Positions 18,812 to 26,021 of a stretch of 64,000 nt of DNA are shown here, piece after piece; the stretch's first letter is position 1, and each line of letters begins with the position of its first letter. Where the stretch lies: positions 310,001 through 374,000 of the forward strand of contig CP073691.1 of assembly GCA_018228685.1 (NCBI GenBank), in the 5' to 3' direction. Below the pieces are notes generated by a model, which was given only the letters and a program-made list of their open reading frames with translations, was not told the origin of the DNA and ran no database searches. The DNA comes from Clostridiaceae bacterium Marseille-Q4149. GTDB lineage: Bacteria > Bacillota > Clostridia > Oscillospirales > Oscillospiraceae. The position numbers and the translations under genes were made by a program.

Positions 18812-18866
18812 GACTACTTATGATAAATCATATACGGAGTTTATCATAAGTAGTCCTTCCTGTCAA
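18812..18866 (-). promoter_or_regulatory. Promoter overlapped by a 16-bp dyad, upstream of the ABC operon
   Basis: Minus-strand TTGACA (18861-18866), a 17-base spacer and TAAACT (18838-18843). A perfect inverted repeat (18812-18827 with 18840-18855; arm TTTATCATAAGTAGTC) covers the spacer and -10. A smaller palindrome TATGAT-AA-ATCATA lies inside. This looks like a repressor operator. Confidence 0.6.
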
Positions 18867-18944
18867 GCCCTAGTTTCAAAGTTATGAGGGTGGGCGGGGC
18901 GGCTTTCGCCGCCCGCACCCGGGAATTATGGCAAATTGACATCG

Positions 18945-19379
18945 TCACGCCGTCACGGGGACGGGGTCAACGCGCTGTGTTAGCCGACATCCTGCGGACG
19001 TGCAGCCGGTGAGTTTAGTCTCCTTGGACTTAACATAAGGGCATACGGTACAGCCCGTAGTGATGACAACATTGTGCTTTGCCGGATTTGCCAGCTCATG
19101 ATTGTAAACGGAAGTCGTTTCGATCGAGTGCGATTCGGCACGATCACTTGTGTCGCTTTGCCGTTCCTCATAGCCGCACTTGCTGCACCGGTACAGGGAG
19201 CCTCGGTTCCATGTGTGCGTGCTAGCGGTATAGTCATACCACGTTATACCCTTCTGAAGTAAGACTAACGTGTGAAAACAGGAAGCACGCTGTTCTTCGG
19301 CAAATGCCGATGCACACAGGGAAAACGTCAAAACGGCGGCCAGCAGCGGCGTCAGACAACGATGTAGGGCTTTTTTCAT
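18945..19379 (-). CDS. Small secreted Cys/His-rich protein, paralogue 2
   Basis: The protein is 144 aa with a Sec signal peptide ending near ASAFA. The mature part shares an ordered set of motifs with the next gene upstream: C-H, TWYD, CSKCG, NP-KH, C-x2-C and TGCT-x-AGC near the C-terminus. The paired cysteines and histidines suggest metal binding or disulfides. I chose the ATG at 19379, eight bases after GGAGG. No known family is recognised. It ends the sigma-factor operon. Confidence 0.7.
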   Translation of the reverse strand: MKKALHRCLTPLLAAVLTFSLCASAFAEEQRASCFHTLVLLQKGITWYDYTASTHTWNRGSLYRCSKCGYEERQSDTSDRAESHSIETTSVYNHELANPAKHNVVITTGCTVCPYVKSKETKLTGCTSAGCRLTQRVDPVPVTA

Positions 19380-19395
19380 GTGCATATCCTCCTTT

Positions 19396-19827
19396 TTACG
19401 CATCCATCGGCATCGGCTTCAATCCCTGAGCTTCCCGGCACCCCGCAGCCGTGCAGCCGGTGAATCCGAAGTCCCGATCCATCAGGTAATTGCAGTGCCT
19501 GCAGTTTGTCAGCTTGGTATAGGTATGCTTAGTGGGGTTGGAGCCGGAATGGTTGCTGGTATATGTTGTTCTGCCTGTATGTTCTTCTGTTTCCGAATGC
19601 CAGGCGTTGCGGGGCTCCTGTTTCCCGCATTTAGAGCATTCCATCAGGTCGCCCTGGTTTTTTTGGTGTAATGTGGCCGAAACTGGATCGTACCAAGTAT
19701 AATCTCCCGAAATAATTCGCTGATAGGAGTGAACGCATGTGCTCGCCGCAAATGCGGGAACTGCCAAGGAAAGGGACATCATCAGTGCCAAGGACAAGCA
19801 GAGGAAAATCTTTGCCAATTTTTTCAT
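19396..19827 (-). CDS. Small secreted Cys/His-rich protein, paralogue 1
   Basis: The protein is 143 aa with a clear signal peptide (cleavage after AVPAFA). It contains CVHSYQ, TWYD, CSKCGKQ, NPTKH, CRHC and TGCTAAGC, collinear with paralogue 2, so the pair arose by tandem duplication. The ribosome site is AAAGGAG. It lies between the 120-aa secreted protein and paralogue 2. Function unknown; an exported stress or metal-related protein under the ECF sigma factor is one possibility. Confidence 0.72.
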   Translation of the reverse strand: MKKLAKIFLCLSLALMMSLSLAVPAFAASTCVHSYQRIISGDYTWYDPVSATLHQKNQGDLMECSKCGKQEPRNAWHSETEEHTGRTTYTSNHSGSNPTKHTYTKLTNCRHCNYLMDRDFGFTGCTAAGCREAQGLKPMPMDA

Positions 19828-19927
19828 GACAGGGTTTGCTCCTTTCGATTTTTGTCTTTTGAATCATTCGCTGCGGGTAGGGACGCTTCTTACTGCATGG
19901 GCCTCACCTCCGTACAATCAAACTTTT

Positions 19928-20290
19928 TCAACCAGTATAGGTTTTTCTGATTGTCTCTGAGCGCTGCCACTGACCGGCCACGGACCAGGTTATGGACATA
20001 GTATACTCGGCGCCCTTCACGGCTTTAACCTGCTCAGTGATAGAGGCGCTGCCTTTTCCCTGGTCTGTCCAGGCTCCCACAACATCCCACCCTTTGTACA
20101 GCGTAACATTGACTACAACCTTGTCTGTGCTGTAATCTGCTGTACAAGTTACATCACAAACAGCGAAGCCGTTCTTAAACGTTAGTTGGAATAGACTATC
20201 TGGCACGCGTCTTTGTGATGCATAGGATGTTGTAATTACTCCTGACAGTATAGCCAGTATCAGGAGAATAGAACTGCATTTTTGATTCAT
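19928..20290 (-). CDS. Secreted 120-aa hypothetical protein
   Basis: A signal peptide (SSILLILAILSGVITTSYAS) precedes a roughly 95-residue domain rich in alternating hydrophobic and polar residues (VVVNVTLYKGWDVVGAW), which suggests a beta-sandwich. Two cysteines close together (CDVTC) may form a disulfide. GGAGGG precedes the ATG. No family is recognised with confidence. It sits directly after the anti-sigma gene. Confidence 0.65.
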   Translation of the reverse strand: MNQKCSSILLILAILSGVITTSYASQRRVPDSLFQLTFKNGFAVCDVTCTADYSTDKVVVNVTLYKGWDVVGAWTDQGKGSASITEQVKAVKGAEYTMSITWSVAGQWQRSETIRKTYTG

Positions 20291-20367
20291 GTGAAGCCCT
20301 CCGTTTTTATCTTTGCTATATTAACGAAGCAGACCCCCAGAATCTTACAGCAAAATTTTACATTTTT

Positions 20368-21075
20368 TCAATTTGTGGAATTGCACAAAGAAACGCTCTC
20401 CGCCATGGCGATTATGACGGACTCATCCACATTTGCGTGGATAGAGAACATCAGGTTCTGTGCCGTGTCAAACCAGATAATGACGTTGGCTGACTCCGAG
20501 CTTTGGGGCAGGATCAGCTTGCCGCTCATGCCGGATACCGTGATATCCTTTACCGTATCCGACTCGGCGATACCCACGCTGGAAGCTGTGCCATCCTGCA
20601 TATAGAGATAGGAGAAACGAATCCACTGCTTTCCGGTGCACTCATAGGTCACCCGGACGTTCCAGTCTGCCTCCGCCCGCTCCGTTTCCGTATAGCCCTC
20701 CGGCAGGGCGGCGATCCGGTATTGGGGCAGAGCCTGGGCGGGGCCGTCGCCGTGATAGCGGAACTCCACCCGGCGGCCATTCTGCTCCATGGTCCAGCGG
20801 ACGATATCCGCCCGGGCCTTGGGGCTGACGGCCAGCACCATGGCCGCCGACAGCGACAGCATCAGCAGCACCACCGCCGCCCGCCGGGCCACGGCGCGCC
20901 AGGGGTAGGGGTTTCGCAGCCGGAACCACAGCAGCGGGTCCCGCAGCATCTCCCGCATACGGCGGCGGTGCCCCTCGGACAGCGGCACTTCCGTCTCCGG
21001 CGGCGTCTGCGCCTCCTGGTCCGCCGCGTCCAGCAGCGCCCGGCGCAGCATCCGGTCCAATTCCTGATCGGTCAT
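20368..21075 (-). CDS. Membrane anti-sigma-like protein, DUF4367 type
   Basis: This 235-aa protein has a cytosolic N-terminus of about 65 residues, one transmembrane helix (AAVVLLMLSLSAAMVLAVS) and an extracytoplasmic C-terminal domain resembling DUF4367. It overlaps the ECF sigma gene by four bases (ATGA), the usual arrangement for a cognate anti-sigma factor. It would hold the sigma factor at the membrane until an envelope signal is sensed. Confidence 0.78.
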   Translation of the reverse strand: MTDQELDRMLRRALLDAADQEAQTPPETEVPLSEGHRRRMREMLRDPLLWFRLRNPYPWRAVARRAAVVLLMLSLSAAMVLAVSPKARADIVRWTMEQNGRRVEFRYHGDGPAQALPQYRIAALPEGYTETERAEADWNVRVTYECTGKQWIRFSYLYMQDGTASSVGIAESDTVKDITVSGMSGKLILPQSSESANVIIWFDTAQNLMFSIHANVDESVIIAMAESVSLCNSTN

Positions 21076-21611
21076 GGTTCGATCCCCTCCTCCCCAAAAA
21101 TTTTCCGCAGCAGCGCCCGCCCCCGGGACAGCCGGGTGTTCACGGCGCTCTCCGTCAGGCCCAGCCGCCGGGCGATCTCCGCCGTGGACCAGCCCAGCAC
21201 CAGCTTCATCTCCAGGGCGGCCCGATAGGTGTCCGGCAGCCGGGCGAACAGCTGCACCATGGACGAATAGTCCGGCAGATCCCGGCTTTGCCCGGCAAAA
21301 TCCGCCCAGCCCTCCTCCAGCGGCAGGTGGCAGCGCCGCCTGCGCAGAATGGTGATGGCCTCGTTCCTCACTATAATAACGAGCCAGCCCCCCAAATCCT
21401 TACAAGGAATTTCATAAATTTTTGAAAAATTTTCAATCACCCGCAGAAACGCCTCCTGCACGGCCTCCTCCGCGTCGTGGGGGTCATGCAGCACGGCCAG
21501 GGCCGTCCGCTCCATCACCCGGTGATACCGACGGTACAGCTCCCGGAACTGTTTCTTGTCCCCGTCGCTTTCCAGCGCGGCCAGATATAGCGAAAGCACG
21601 GCGTCCGTCAC
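21072..21611 (-). CDS. ECF-type RNA polymerase sigma factor
   Basis: This 179-aa protein has sigma region 2 (HDPHDAEEAVQEAFLRVIEN) and region 4 (LVLGWSTAEIARRLGLTESA) separated by a short linker, the ECF layout. The GTG at 21611 directly abuts AAGGGGG. The GTG four codons further in (21599) has a better spaced ribosome site, so the start is uncertain. It heads an operon with the anti-sigma gene and three secreted proteins. Confidence 0.88.
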   Translation of the reverse strand: MTDAVLSLYLAALESDGDKKQFRELYRRYHRVMERTALAVLHDPHDAEEAVQEAFLRVIENFSKIYEIPCKDLGGWLVIIVRNEAITILRRRRCHLPLEEGWADFAGQSRDLPDYSSMVQLFARLPDTYRAALEMKLVLGWSTAEIARRLGLTESAVNTRLSRGRALLRKIFGEEGIEP

Positions 21612-21646
21612 CCCCCTTGCCCGTGTCCGGGCCGGTTTTTCCGCCT

Positions 21647-21675
21647 ATTATACCATATTCCGCCTCCGTACTCAA
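21647..21675 (-). promoter_or_regulatory. Promoter of the sigma-factor operon
   Basis: Minus-strand TTGAGT (21670-21675), 17-base spacer, TATAAT (21647-21652), with TGG before the -10. It is a housekeeping-type promoter, not an obvious ECF one. Confidence 0.65.
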
Positions 21676-21703
21676 TCCCCCGCCCGTCGGCCCCGCCGCG
21701 CCC

Positions 21704-21730
21704 AAAAAGCCGCTGCGGACCCGCAGCGGC
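21704..21730 (-). terminator. Terminator at the end of the tRNA-Leu repeat array
   Basis: A GC-rich stem (21709-21718 with 21721-21730) is followed by TTTTTGGG on the minus strand. Confidence 0.7.
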
Positions 21731-22213
21731 ATGAGCGCGCTCTGACTTATAAAATAAGTCAGAGCAAGCGATACAGAAGATTACTCCGACATAGTGCCGG
21801 CGGCGACACAGAAACGATACGGCAAAAGAAAGAAAAAACCCAAATCGAAGCCCAGCGCAGCGGGTTCGATTTGGAAAGGAGGAGCAGCGGCATGAGCGCG
21901 CTCTGACTTATAAAATAAGTCGGAGCAAGCGATACAGAAGATTACTCCGATATAGTGCCGGCGGCGACACAGAAACGATACGGCAAAAGAAAGAAAAAAC
22001 CCAAATCGAAGCCCAGCGCAGCGGGTTCGATTTGGAAAGGAGGAGCAGCGGCGTGAGCGCGCTCTGACTTATGAAATAAGTCGGAGCAAGCGATACAGAA
22101 GATTACTCCGACATAGTGCCGGCGGCGACACAGAAACGATACGGCAAAAGAAAGAAAAAACCCAAATCGAAGCCCAGCGCAGCGGGTTCGATTTGGAAAG
22201 GAGGAGCAGCGGC
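21731..22213 (-). repeat. Three tandem 161-bp repeats derived from the tRNA-Leu downstream region
   Basis: Units start at 21731, 21892 and 22053; a fourth, partial unit starts at 22214 and runs into the tRNA. Each unit, read on the minus strand, has a remnant of the tRNA 3' end (CCGGCACTA where the gene has CCGGCACCA), a decayed hairpin, a GCTCTGACTTAT dyad and a strong terminator. The terminators have a 10-bp stem plus inner pairing and TTTTTTC, at 21833-21874, 21994-22035 and 22155-22196. The units differ at only a few bases. This fills most of the gap between the sigma operon and the tRNA. Confidence 0.9.
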
Positions 22214-22232
22214 ATGAGCGCGCTCTGACTTA

Positions 22233-22272
22233 TAAAATAAGTCGGAGCAAGCGATATAGAGCTTGCTCCGAC
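22233..22272 (-). terminator. Terminator of tRNA-Leu
   Basis: A 12-bp perfect stem (22241-22252 with 22261-22272) begins two bases after the CCA end and is followed on the minus strand by TTATTTTAT. Confidence 0.7.
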
Positions 22273-22273
22273 G

Positions 22274-22359
22274 TGGTGCCGGTGGTGGGACTCGAACCCA
22301 CACGGAGTCGCCCCCGGCGGATTTTGAATCCGCTACGTCTACCATTCCATCACACCGGC
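22274..22359 (-). tRNA. tRNA-Leu (anticodon CAA)
   Basis: The gene is 86 nt with encoded CCA. The acceptor stem GCCGGTG pairs with CACCGGC. The anticodon stem GCGGA/TCCGC encloses TTCAAAA, giving anticodon CAA for UUG codons. A long variable arm (class II) and a GTGGG-TTCGAGT-CCCAC T-arm are present. Confidence 0.97.
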
Positions 22360-22372
22360 ATGTGACCCGAGT

Positions 22373-22401
22373 ATTATACCGTATTTTCATTCCAAATGCA
22401 A
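22373..22401 (-). promoter_or_regulatory. Promoter of tRNA-Leu
   Basis: Minus-strand TTGCAT (22396-22401), 17-base spacer, perfect TATAAT (22373-22378), 14 bases before the tRNA. Confidence 0.8.
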
Positions 22402-22406
22402 GACAA

Positions 22407-22436
22407 AAATTGCGGCCCCGCCGGGGGCCGCAATTT
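22407..22436 (-). terminator. Terminator after the lipoprotein gene
   Basis: A 13-bp perfect stem (22407-22419 with 22424-22436) is followed by TTTTTGTC on the minus strand. Confidence 0.85.
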
Positions 22437-22453
22437 GGCTTGTCAGAACGGAC

Positions 22454-23101
22454 TTACTGCTTCGTCCACTGGACGGGCAGCTCTACATGGAGGTCGTCCA
22501 GATTATCAAAGAGCTCATAGCTGCCGCCGGTCCACTGCATGGTGCCGCCGGACAGGGTGTATTCGGCGCAGCTGTCATCGCTGAAGGTGTCTGCCTTATC
22601 GCTGAGATACAGCTTGCCCTTGGCTGCCCGGAAATAGCCGGACTCATTTTCATCCGCCAGGCCGTCCATCATCTGGTCCACGTCTATCGAGGCGTCCATC
22701 ATCTGCTGCACATATTCCTCCACGGTGACGCCCTCGGCCGCCATGGCCTCGTCAATGTCGGCCCGGTTCATGCCCTGATCCTCCAGCTGCTGATAGATCA
22801 TCTCCACCGCCGCAGGGATCAGCGCGTCAATGTAGGTCTGGAGGGAGGTTTTCAGGGCGTCCCGATCCACGTTCAGCGTATAGGTGCCGTCCTCGTTCAG
22901 CTTCAGCACAAACACCATCTCCATGGTGGCGTCCGTGGCCAGGTCCATCCCGGCCCCCTGGTTGACGCCCTCCTGGAACATCTCCGTCATGTCGCAATTC
23001 CATTTCCAGGTGCCCGCCACCTGGGCGTTGTCGTCGCCGCTGCACGCCGTCAGGCTCAGGGCCATCATCAGCGTCAGCAGCACAGCAATGATGCGTTTCA
23101 T
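22454..23101 (-). CDS. Hypothetical lipoprotein
   Basis: This 215-aa protein has a lipobox LSLTACS at about residues 16-20. The mature part begins with a VAGTWKWN motif and ends with a SGGTMQWTGGSYELF-type segment. The latter resembles the lipocalin-like 'cost of fit' repeats in Clostridial lipoproteins that compare expected and observed values. The central portion is acidic and helical (EEYVQQMMDASIDVDQMMD). Function unknown. It is a single gene between its own terminator and a region running to the isc promoter. Confidence 0.75.
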   Translation of the reverse strand: MKRIIAVLLTLMMALSLTACSGDDNAQVAGTWKWNCDMTEMFQEGVNQGAGMDLATDATMEMVFVLKLNEDGTYTLNVDRDALKTSLQTYIDALIPAAVEMIYQQLEDQGMNRADIDEAMAAEGVTVEEYVQQMMDASIDVDQMMDGLADENESGYFRAAKGKLYLSDKADTFSDDSCAEYTLSGGTMQWTGGSYELFDNLDDLHVELPVQWTKQ

Positions 23102-23261
23102 ACTCTTTCTCCTTTATTCATCTTTCTTCCTGGCCGTTCAGACCATGTCCAGTTTACACAATTTTAACTGTTATGTCAATCATATTTTTCCTGTTTTCCA
23201 TTAAAATCAAAAAAACCGGGGGAGAACGGCCCTCTATTGGAAGAATCTGCCGGAAAAGCCA

Positions 23262-23328
23262 AATTACCTATTGACTTGGTAGTTAATTTCGGTTATACTC
23301 CAATTACAAACCAAACCGATAGGTAATT
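23262..23328 (+). promoter_or_regulatory. isc promoter with nested IscR-like operators
   Basis: TTGACT (23271-23276), 17-base spacer, TATACT (23294-23299). A palindrome TTGACT-N4-AGTTAA covers the -35 (23271-23286), similar to type I IscR sites. Perfect 10-bp inverted arms AATTACCTAT (23262-23271) and ATAGGTAATT (23319-23328) bracket the whole promoter. Confidence 0.7.
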
Positions 23329-23356
23329 CAAGCCTGAAACAGGGAGGAATATACAA

Positions 23357-24544
23357 ATGACTGTTTACGCAGATAACGCGGCCACCACCAGGATGAGCCG
23401 GACGGCCCTGGACGCCATGCTCCCCGCCATGGAGGAGAACTACGGCAACCCCTCCAGCCTGCACAGCGTGGGCCAGCGGGCGGCGGAGCTGCTGATGAAG
23501 AGCCGCGAGACCGTGGCCCGGTGCCTGAACTGCCAGCCCCGTGAGATCATCTTCACCTCCGGCGGCAGCGAGGCCGACAACCAGGCCCTGCTTTCCGCCG
23601 CCGCCATCGGCCGCCGCAAGGGCAAGATGCACATCATCTCCACCGCCTTCGAGCACCACGCCATTCTCCACACCCTGAAGAAGCTGGAGAAGGAGGGCTT
23701 CCAGGTGGAGCTGCTGCCGGTTCACGAAAACGGCATGGTCTCCGCCCGGCAGGTGGCCGACGCCATCCGGGAGGACACCTGCCTGGTGACCGTCATGTTC
23801 GCCAACAACGAGATCGGCAGCATCCTGCCCATTGAGGAGATCGGCGCCGTATGCCGGGAAAAGGGCGTGCTGTTCCACACCGACGCCGTTCAGGCGGCGG
23901 GTCACCTGCCCATCGACGTCCAGGCCCAGCACATTGATATGCTGAGCCTCTCCGGCCACAAGTTCCACGGCCCCAAGGGCGTGGGCGCCCTGTATGTCCG
24001 GGGCGGCATCCCCCTGGTGAACGTCATCGAGGGCGGCGCCCAGGAGCGGGGCAAGCGGGCCGGTACGGAGAATGTCCCCGGCATCGCCGGTATGGCCGCC
24101 GCCCTGGAGGATGCCTGCGCCCACATGGAGGAAAACCGCGTGAAGGTCACGGCCCTGCGGGACCGGCTGATCCAGGGCCTGTCCAAGATTCCCCACAGCG
24201 CCGTCAACGGCGACCTGGAGCACCGTCTGCCCGGCAACGTGAACCTCTGCTTCGAGGGCATCGAGGGCGAGTCCCTGCTTCTGCTGCTGGACGCCGCAGG
24301 CATCTGCGCCTCCTCCGGCTCCGCCTGCACCTCCGGCTCCCTGGACCCCAGCCATGTGCTGCTGGCCATCGGCCGGCCCCACGAGGTGGCCCACGGCTCC
24401 CTGCGGCTGAGCCTGTGCGAGTGGAACACCCAGGAGGAGGTGGACCACATCCTGCGGGAGGTTCCCCGGGTGGTGGAGTACCTGCGGTCCATGTCCCCGG
24501 TGTGGAAGGACCTGGAATCCGGTAAGAAAGCATTCATGCTGTGA
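23357..24544 (+). CDS. iscS: Cysteine desulfurase (NifS/IscS type)
   Basis: This 395-aa PLP enzyme takes sulfur from cysteine for Fe-S cluster assembly. It has the N-terminal YADNAATTRMS, the PLP lysine K202 within LSLSGHKFHGPKG, and the catalytic cysteine C324 in SSGSACTSGS. GGGAGG precedes the ATG. It is the first gene of an iscS-iscU-iscR operon and probably transfers persulfide to the downstream scaffold. Confidence 0.95.
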   Translation: MTVYADNAATTRMSRTALDAMLPAMEENYGNPSSLHSVGQRAAELLMKSRETVARCLNCQPREIIFTSGGSEADNQALLSAAAIGRRKGKMHIISTAFEHHAILHTLKKLEKEGFQVELLPVHENGMVSARQVADAIREDTCLVTVMFANNEIGSILPIEEIGAVCREKGVLFHTDAVQAAGHLPIDVQAQHIDMLSLSGHKFHGPKGVGALYVRGGIPLVNVIEGGAQERGKRAGTENVPGIAGMAAALEDACAHMEENRVKVTALRDRLIQGLSKIPHSAVNGDLEHRLPGNVNLCFEGIEGESLLLLLDAAGICASSGSACTSGSLDPSHVLLAIGRPHEVAHGSLRLSLCEWNTQEEVDHILREVPRVVEYLRSMSPVWKDLESGKKAFML

Positions 24545-24566
24545 CAACGAAAGGAGCGTTTTGAAT

Positions 24567-25004
24567 ATGGCACTGTATAGCGATATCGTGATGGATCATT
24601 TCATGCACCCCCGCAACGTGGGTGAGATCGAGAACCCCGACGGCGTGGGCCAGGTGGGTAACGCCAAGTGCGGCGACATTATGAAGATGTACCTGAAAAT
24701 CCGGGACAACGTCATCCAGGACGTGAAGTTCGAGACCTTCGGCTGCGGCAGCGCCATCGCCTCGTCCTCCATGGCCACCGAGATGATCAAGGGCAAGACC
24801 ATCGACGAGGCCCTGGCCGTTACCAACCGCCAGGTGGTGGACGCCCTGGGCGGTCTGCCCGCTCACAAGCTCCACTGCTCCGTGCTGGCGGAGGAGTCCA
24901 TCAAGTCCGCCATCAAGGACTACTATGACCGCCACGGCATCGAGTATGACCACAGCAAGTTCCCGGAGGACTGCGGCTCCTGCGAAAGCTGCCGGATGGT
25001 GTAA
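24567..25004 (+). CDS. iscU: Fe-S cluster scaffold protein IscU
   Basis: This 145-aa scaffold carries the three conserved cysteines: C35 (GNAKCGD), C60 (FGCGSAIASSS) and one near residue 102 (LHCSVLAEES). A short C-terminal extension adds CGSCESC, common in NifU-like proteins of Clostridia. The ATG at 24567 lies ten bases after AAAGGAG; a TTG at 24561 in frame is too close. It is encoded 22 bases after iscS. Confidence 0.93.
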   Translation: MALYSDIVMDHFMHPRNVGEIENPDGVGQVGNAKCGDIMKMYLKIRDNVIQDVKFETFGCGSAIASSSMATEMIKGKTIDEALAVTNRQVVDALGGLPAHKLHCSVLAEESIKSAIKDYYDRHGIEYDHSKFPEDCGSCESCRMV

Positions 25005-25005
25005 C

Positions 25006-25425
25006 ATGGTCATTTCCAGCAAGGGCCGCTATGCCCTGCGGGTGATGGTGGACCTGGCGGAGCACGGCGGCGACGGCTACGTCTCCATGCGGGACGTGGC
25101 CCGGCGTCAGGAGATCTCCGACAAATACGCCGGCCAGATCATGACCCTGCTGAGCCGGGCGGGACTGGTGGACGGCGTCACCGGCAAGGGCGGCGGCTAT
25201 CGCCTGACCCGCAGGCCGGAGGAGTACCCCCTGGGGGAGATTCTCCGCCTGACGGAGGGCTCCCTGGCCCCGGTGGCCTGCCTGGAGGAGGGGGCCCACC
25301 CCTGTGACCGGGCGGCCCGCTGCCGGACCCTGCCGGTGTGGAACCGCCTGGGCCAGCTCATCGGCGACTATCTGGACAGCGTGACCCTGCGGGACCTTCT
25401 GATACCACAGGAATCCCAAGAATAA
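25006..25425 (+). CDS. iscR: RrF2/IscR-family Fe-S regulator
   Basis: This 139-aa winged-helix protein begins MVISSKGRYALRVMVDLAEH, the RrF2 signature. Three cysteines C92, C100 and C106 (C-X7-C-X5-C) can hold an Fe-S cluster. Its start is one base after the iscU stop. Being encoded last in the isc operon, with an IscR-type palindrome over the operon promoter, it probably autoregulates according to cluster supply. Confidence 0.9.
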   Translation: MVISSKGRYALRVMVDLAEHGGDGYVSMRDVARRQEISDKYAGQIMTLLSRAGLVDGVTGKGGGYRLTRRPEEYPLGEILRLTEGSLAPVACLEEGAHPCDRAARCRTLPVWNRLGQLIGDYLDSVTLRDLLIPQESQE

Positions 25426-25429
25426 CCCC

Positions 25430-25465
25430 CGCGCCGGACCTTTGGCTTGCCAAAGGTCCGGCGCG
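25430..25465 (+). terminator. 16-bp hairpin after iscR
   Basis: A perfect stem (25430-25445 with 25450-25465, loop CTTG) closes the isc operon. It lacks a T run, so termination efficiency is unclear. Confidence 0.5.
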
Positions 25466-25548
25466 TATGCTATACTGGATAAAAATCCCGCCGCAACCTG
25501 AGGTTTCCTGCCGTTTTCCGGGGAAATGCCCCGGCGCAACCTGAGGTT
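25447..25548 (+). promoter_or_regulatory. Promoter and two identical palindromes upstream of the DUF2500-like gene
   Basis: TTGCCA (25447-25452), 18-base spacer, TGC-TATACT (25471-25476). Two copies of the palindrome AACCTGAGGTT lie at 25495-25505 and 25538-25548, 43 bases apart, about four helical turns. Confidence 0.5.
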
Positions 25549-25625
25549 GGTGGATTTTATCCCCGGCGGGGCGTACAATGGGACCATACAGACGGGGCAT
25601 CCCCCGAAAAAAGGAGGCACGCGCC

Positions 25626-26003
25626 ATGTTCGACAGCTTTTTCTCCGGCGACGGATTCATTTCCATCTTCTTCCTGCTTTTCATCGTGGCCTTTGTGGCG
25701 ATCCTGGGCATGATCCTGGTGACGTTTGTCCGGGAGCTGTCCCAGCGGAACAGGAACAACCATTCCCCCCGGCTGACGGTGGAGGCCACAGTGGTGGCCA
25801 AGCGCCAGAGCTTCTCCTCCCACCGCAGCGGCGGTGAGATGCACACCACCACCTCCACCCGGTATTTCGCCACCTTCCAGGTGGAAAGCGGCGACCGCAT
25901 GGAGCTGCAGATGAGCGGCCAGGACTACGGTATGCTGGTGGAGGGGGACCGGGGCCGCCTGACCTTCCAGGGGACTCGGTATCTGGATTTTCAGCGGATG
26001 TGA
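25626..26003 (+). CDS. Membrane-anchored DUF2500-like protein
   Basis: This 125-aa protein has one N-terminal transmembrane helix (ISIFFLLFIVAFVAILGMIL), a short basic linker and a C-terminal beta-rich domain (LTVEATVVAKRQS ... YFATFQVESGDRMEL). That matches the layout of DUF2500 proteins, whose function is unknown. AAAGGAGG precedes the ATG at 25626. The next gene follows 18 bases later. Confidence 0.72.
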   Translation: MFDSFFSGDGFISIFFLLFIVAFVAILGMILVTFVRELSQRNRNNHSPRLTVEATVVAKRQSFSSHRSGGEMHTTTSTRYFATFQVESGDRMELQMSGQDYGMLVEGDRGRLTFQGTRYLDFQRM

Positions 26004-26021
26004 TATAAAGGAGGACACGCC

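Noticed and set aside
21731..22213. CRISPR array
   Set aside because: Units are 161 bases, nearly identical along their whole length, with no alternating spacers and no cas genes.
22214..22359. Integrated element at tRNA-Leu
   Set aside because: tRNA-derived repeats are present, but no integrase, excisionase or mobile cargo is adjacent.
22103..22390. Minus-strand frame of 95 codons over the tRNA
   Set aside because: It runs through tRNA-Leu, its promoter and the tandem repeat, so it is not a gene.
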